DNA from: Anaerolineales bacterium UBA877
GTDB taxonomy: Bacteria > Chloroflexota > Anaerolineae > Anaerolineales > Villigracilaceae
Direction of reading: 5' to 3'
Assembly (NCBI GenBank): GCA_002294405.1
Contig: DBFP01000035.1
Span: 1 to 25,398 of the forward strand
DNA length: 25,398 nt
Each line of letters starts with the position of its first letter. Position 1 is the first letter of the stretch. Positions 22,679 to 25,398 of this stretch are shown here, piece after piece. A program made the position numbers and the translations under genes. The notes under the pieces are model-generated. The model was given only the letters and a program-made list of their open reading frames with translations, ran no database searches and was not told where the DNA came from.

Positions 22679-23272
22679 CTAATTATTATTTCGGTAAATG
22701 TTCTTACTGTTTACAACTGAAAACAAAGTTATAAATATAATATTTAAATCCAATCCCAATGAGATATGATCTACGTAGAAATTATCATTTTTTATACGTT
22801 CTTCAAGAGTTGCACTATTTCGAAGCAAGATTTGATTGTAACCAGTAATTCCAGGCACAACTTCAAACCTTATAAAAAAATCTTTTGGGTACTTACTTTT
22901 ATCTCCCAAAGGACTTGGCCTCGGACCAACAAAACTCATCTCGCCCTTTAGGATATTGAGTAATTGTGGCAATTCATCGATACTTGTCTTGCGAATAAAT
23001 TTACCCACCCTTGTCAACCTTGCATCCTTGTCAGAGTTGTAAGTTGAACCATCTTCGTTGCGAATATCCACTGCATTAATTTTCATTGACCTGAACTTGA
23101 ACATGATAAATTCTTTCATTCCCTTACCATATCTGTTTGCATTGTAAAAAACAGGCCCCTTGTCTTCAAACTTGATCGCCAAGAAAATGGGTATCGTGAT
23201 TACGATTAAGAATGGGAATAGGATTAAGGATATTATTATATCCAATACCCTTTTAATAAGATTTCGGTACAT
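22679..23272 (-). CDS. Bacterial sugar transferase (polyprenyl-phosphate sugar-1-phosphate transferase), WcaJ/PglC type
   Basis: Small phosphoglycosyl transferase that moves a sugar-1-phosphate from a nucleotide sugar to undecaprenyl phosphate, starting a polysaccharide repeat. The 197 residues are the catalytic core only, as in PglC. An N-terminal re-entrant helix (VLDIIISLILFPFLIVITIPIFL) is followed by KGPVFYNANRYGKGMKEFIMFKFRSM. The catalytic Asp-Glu pair is in RKTSIDELPQLLNILKGEMSFVGPRP, with VVPGITGYNQ near the end. It is AT-rich and closes the cluster before the terminator at 22539. The ATG has only weak AAGAGA upstream. The sugar is not predictable; UDP-diNAcBac or UDP-HexNAc is common for this size. 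Confidence 0.92.
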   Translation of the reverse strand: MYRNLIKRVLDIIISLILFPFLIVITIPIFLAIKFEDKGPVFYNANRYGKGMKEFIMFKFRSMKINAVDIRNEDGSTYNSDKDARLTRVGKFIRKTSIDELPQLLNILKGEMSFVGPRPSPLGDKSKYPKDFFIRFEVVPGITGYNQILLRNSATLEERIKNDNFYVDHISLGLDLNIIFITLFSVVNSKNIYRNNN

Positions 23273-23379
23273 ATTTTTCTCTTATTAGAAAAATTTTCAT
23301 TAAGTTTTCACGAAAGGCATATTTTGATTTATCGATTATATTTTGTTTATGAAATATCCGATTTTCTCGAATTTTCCAT

Positions 23380-24450
23380 TCACTGGTCTGATATCATCTC
23401 CCTGCTGGTAGTAATTAAACTTATGATTGAATTCGCGATATTGTTTTCATACTTAATATAATCTGCCTTTGTATTCGGTTCCTGGCAAATAAACTCTAAG
23501 ATGTACCTATCCTTGAACTCATCATATCGATTATTCAATTCTGTTGTGTCGTTGTTCAGTAAATGTTTAAATGTGAGTATTAACAAATTAACGCCTGAAT
23601 AGTAGCCTAAGACTTTCCATAAATGGCACCCATCCAGACGGGGCGATATTTCAATAATATGTGGTCCTCCATTTTCTAATTTCATTTGGGCATAAACTGG
23701 ACCATTTGATATCTGTAATTTTTCACATGCCGATTCTATTATCTTTCTTACTTCATTTTTGGTAACCGATGTAAGTTCGGTCGATGGGACGATATGCTGA
23801 TGTACTAAACCAACATATGCCGGCCATGTAATCCTATCCGAAGAAATCAGATACTTAAGTTCACCATTCACAAGATAACCGTTTACTGATATTTCACGAC
23901 CTTGAATATACCGCTCTATTATGACATGTCCTGATCGAGAATACCTTTTAGTAGCATTGAAGCTTTTTATGTAATCATCATAATAATTAACCAAAAATAC
24001 TCCCCTTTGGCCTTGGGAATCAACAGGTTTTATTATAAACGGGTAGTCCAATTCGATCTTATCATCAATATTCGATAGGCTTTGATAATTGACATTCCCT
24101 TTGAAATCATTGCCTAAAGCTCTTCTCATCATATTCTTGTTGTTACACGTTCTTGCAGTTTCTTCTGTTACAAAATGAGGCATATTTAGCTGTTCACTAA
24201 TTGAACAGGCAACAGGGATCGCCAGGTCAGAACCAACCGAATATACCAAGTGTATTCTATTTTCTATAATATGCTTAATTAGGGCTTCTTTATATAAAAT
24301 GTTAATCTCTTCAAAATGATCCGCCGCATCTGCTCCGGGACCGTCCTTTGCCATGGCGCACGCGTACGTTTCACATCCAAGCTTTTTCAGTTCTAAAATC
24401 GCGTCTAATTGAACTGAAGCAACACCTAATATTAATATCCTATTCCTCAA
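23380..24450 (-). CDS. ATP-grasp enzyme (CarB/PurK-like carboxylate-amine ligase) in polysaccharide cluster
   Basis: A 356-residue ATP-grasp protein. The N-terminus RILILGVASVQLDAILELKKLG is a pre-ATP-grasp nucleotide fold. The ATP-binding part includes YPFIIKPVDSQGQRGVF (Lys141) and HVIIERYIQGREISVNGYLV. The metal-binding end is AQMKLENGGPHIIEISPRLDG (Glu267, in part). ATP-grasp enzymes couple a carboxylate to an amine or thiol through an acyl phosphate, so this one may add an amino acid or similar group to a sugar. The substrate is not known. The start is TTG (24450-24448), supported by AGAGGTGG five to eight bases upstream. It lies between two sugar transferase genes, in AT-rich DNA. Confidence 0.88.
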   Translation of the reverse strand: MRNRILILGVASVQLDAILELKKLGCETYACAMAKDGPGADAADHFEEINILYKEALIKHIIENRIHLVYSVGSDLAIPVACSISEQLNMPHFVTEETARTCNNKNMMRRALGNDFKGNVNYQSLSNIDDKIELDYPFIIKPVDSQGQRGVFLVNYYDDYIKSFNATKRYSRSGHVIIERYIQGREISVNGYLVNGELKYLISSDRITWPAYVGLVHQHIVPSTELTSVTKNEVRKIIESACEKLQISNGPVYAQMKLENGGPHIIEISPRLDGCHLWKVLGYYSGVNLLILTFKHLLNNDTTELNNRYDEFKDRYILEFICQEPNTKADYIKYENNIANSIISLITTSREMISDQ

Positions 24451-24506
24451 ATTCCACCTCTCATTCTGGTTTACCCTTATCCTGTTTTATCACATCCCCA
24501 GATAAT

Positions 24507-25196
24507 CTATTTAATAAACAATGCTGCCAATGTCCGAGCCAATATCGATAAATCATTTAATAAGGTGAATTCCTTAAAACTTTCCAAGTTATATTTCATC
24601 TTTTCTGGAAGTATTTTCTCAATATAAACTTTATCCACATTCTCAGCATCTAAAAGCAATCGCTCTTCATCTTTATAAGAAATACTCGCCTCTGATGTGA
24701 CTCCAGCAGGTAGAAGCAAAGTCGCCATCATCTCATCCGTATAAAGATCAACATATTTAACAACTTCAGGTCTAGTCCCGACAAAACTCATATCGCCAAT
24801 AATAATATTAACCAACTGTGGCAACTCGTCAAAACGATATTTTCTTAGAAATCTACCCATTGGAGTAATTCTGCTGTCGTTTTTAGTAGTGATTTGTGTT
24901 CCAATCTTCTCCGCATTTGCTACCATTGAGCGAAACTTGAATATGAAAAAGCGTTTTCCATACTGGGTAACTCTCACTTGGCGAAAAAACACAGGGCCTT
25001 TGGATTCCATTTTAATGAAAACTGCAATTATGATTAACACTGGTGAAAGTACCAATAATCCAATGATGCCAGCGACAACATCAAACAACCGTTTTAAAAA
25101 TATACTTATTTTTTTTCTCTGTAGCTGATCATAGCATTTACGGACGCTTTCGTTCCTCATATTTTCTGGTAAATCGTTCCATTTCCTTAAAATCAT
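24507..25196 (-). CDS. Bacterial sugar transferase, second copy with GTRP variant
   Basis: A 229-residue phosphoglycosyl transferase, distinct from the one at 22679. The N-terminal WNDLPENMRNESVRKCYDQL leads to the membrane segment KRLFDVVAGIIGLLVLSPVLIIIAVFIK. Then come KGPVFFRQVRVTQYGKRFFIFKFRSM and the catalytic Asp-Glu in KYRFDELPQLVNIIIGDMSFVG. TRP replaces PRP, as in the relatives with LYTDEMMATLLLPAGVTSEASI and the tail YIEKILPEKMKYNL, a recognisable subgroup. It should attach the first sugar-1-phosphate to undecaprenyl phosphate at the inner membrane face. The ATG at 25196 has AGAGAGG about 12 bases upstream, so the exact start is uncertain. The operon begins beyond the right edge. 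Confidence 0.92.
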   Translation of the reverse strand: MILRKWNDLPENMRNESVRKCYDQLQRKKISIFLKRLFDVVAGIIGLLVLSPVLIIIAVFIKMESKGPVFFRQVRVTQYGKRFFIFKFRSMVANAEKIGTQITTKNDSRITPMGRFLRKYRFDELPQLVNIIIGDMSFVGTRPEVVKYVDLYTDEMMATLLLPAGVTSEASISYKDEERLLLDAENVDKVYIEKILPEKMKYNLESFKEFTLLNDLSILARTLAALFIK

Positions 25197-25398
25197 TTGG
25201 GTTGTTCATCCTCTCTAAAATACTTTGAGTGGAAATATTACTCTTATGGGGTTCCGGAGCCCCAGGTTGGTATGATACAGCATTGGAGATATATCCAAAT
25301 GACGAATCCAAAGTCCCCGGAAGCATTCTCCTATGCGAATAGATCCTTGGCGACTTTCTCCCCTACCGTTACTGGCGGGAATGCACGCATGAACGACT

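Larger units (their letters stand above)
22600..25398. other. AT-rich exopolysaccharide gene island (continues past right edge)
   Basis: All three genes from 22679 onward are on the minus strand and AT-rich: sampled 60-base lines have 23-42% G+C, against 58-65% for lines sampled at 8401 and 19081. Sugar transferase and ATP-grasp genes fit a surface-polysaccharide cluster, a frequently transferred class. 25197-25398 holds only short overlapping frames that I cannot assign. No integrase, tRNA or direct-repeat boundary was found. Confidence 0.65.

Noticed and set aside
25138..25362. Small minus-strand frame upstream of the second sugar transferase
   Set aside because: It overlaps the transferase start in another frame, and no domain is visible. 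Without sequence to the right I cannot support it as a gene.

Overview
The window reads as a contig from a Chloroflexota bacterium, most likely class Anaerolineae. This is an inference from protein style: a Thr-Pro-rich (TPTFTPT-type) linker before an L,D-transpeptidase domain, a lipoprotein of the DUF4349 type, and the general look of the housekeeping proteins. No rRNA or other marker fixes the taxonomy. Positions 1 to about 22500 are dense with genes and mid to high in G+C (sampled lines 58-65%). From about 22600 to the right edge the DNA is clearly AT-rich (sampled lines 23-42% G+C).

Layout. 1-350 (-): 5' part of a ferritin gene with a good promoter and ribosome binding site. 470-3948 (-): a cell-wall operon (amidase, membrane-anchored L,D-transpeptidase, Tat-exported L,D-transpeptidase, small unknown protein). 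4205-7315 (+): YCII-domain protein, AlkX/YcaQ-type DNA glycosylase, DinB/DfsB-fold protein, esterase. 7611-9553 (+): coaBC and a metallophosphoesterase with overlapping ends, closed by an intrinsic terminator. 9687-11417 (+): DUF4349 lipoprotein and rsmG. 11588-18620 (-): a DadA/PuuB-type oxidoreductase, then, further upstream on the same strand, a tightly packed run of cNMP-fold/PH membrane protein, peptide deformylase, recF, a cupin and a RetSat/CrtI-like oxidoreductase. 18859-21997 (+): flippase-like LPG-synthase-TM protein, a FAD amine-oxidase-fold protein and a histidine phosphatase. 22125-22448 (-): a VOC-fold gene cut short by an in-frame TGA. 22679-25196 (-): part of a surface-polysaccharide cluster with two initiating sugar-phosphate transferases and an ATP-grasp enzyme.

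How the parts work together. The left block makes 3-3 peptidoglycan cross-links and trims stem peptides. The middle is housekeeping (coenzyme A, rRNA methylation, N-terminal deformylation, recombination repair). The right end makes exopolysaccharide and looks acquired separately. No tRNA, rRNA, CRISPR array, transposase or phage gene was found.

The most interesting signals are: (1) five plus-strand genes with a TATAAT-like hexamer 7-10 nt before the start codon and no Shine-Dalgarno, i.e. probable leaderless transcripts, beside other genes that have textbook Shine-Dalgarno sites; (2) a perfect 12-bp hairpin that runs into the -10 element of rsmG; (3) a VOC gene whose family C-terminus continues in frame past a single TGA; (4) a CoaBC lacking two of the three usual decarboxylase catalytic residues; (5) a membrane protein with a cyclic-nucleotide fold lacking its phosphate-binding Arg, followed by two membrane-hairpin/PH-like units. 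None of these amounts to a proven new system.
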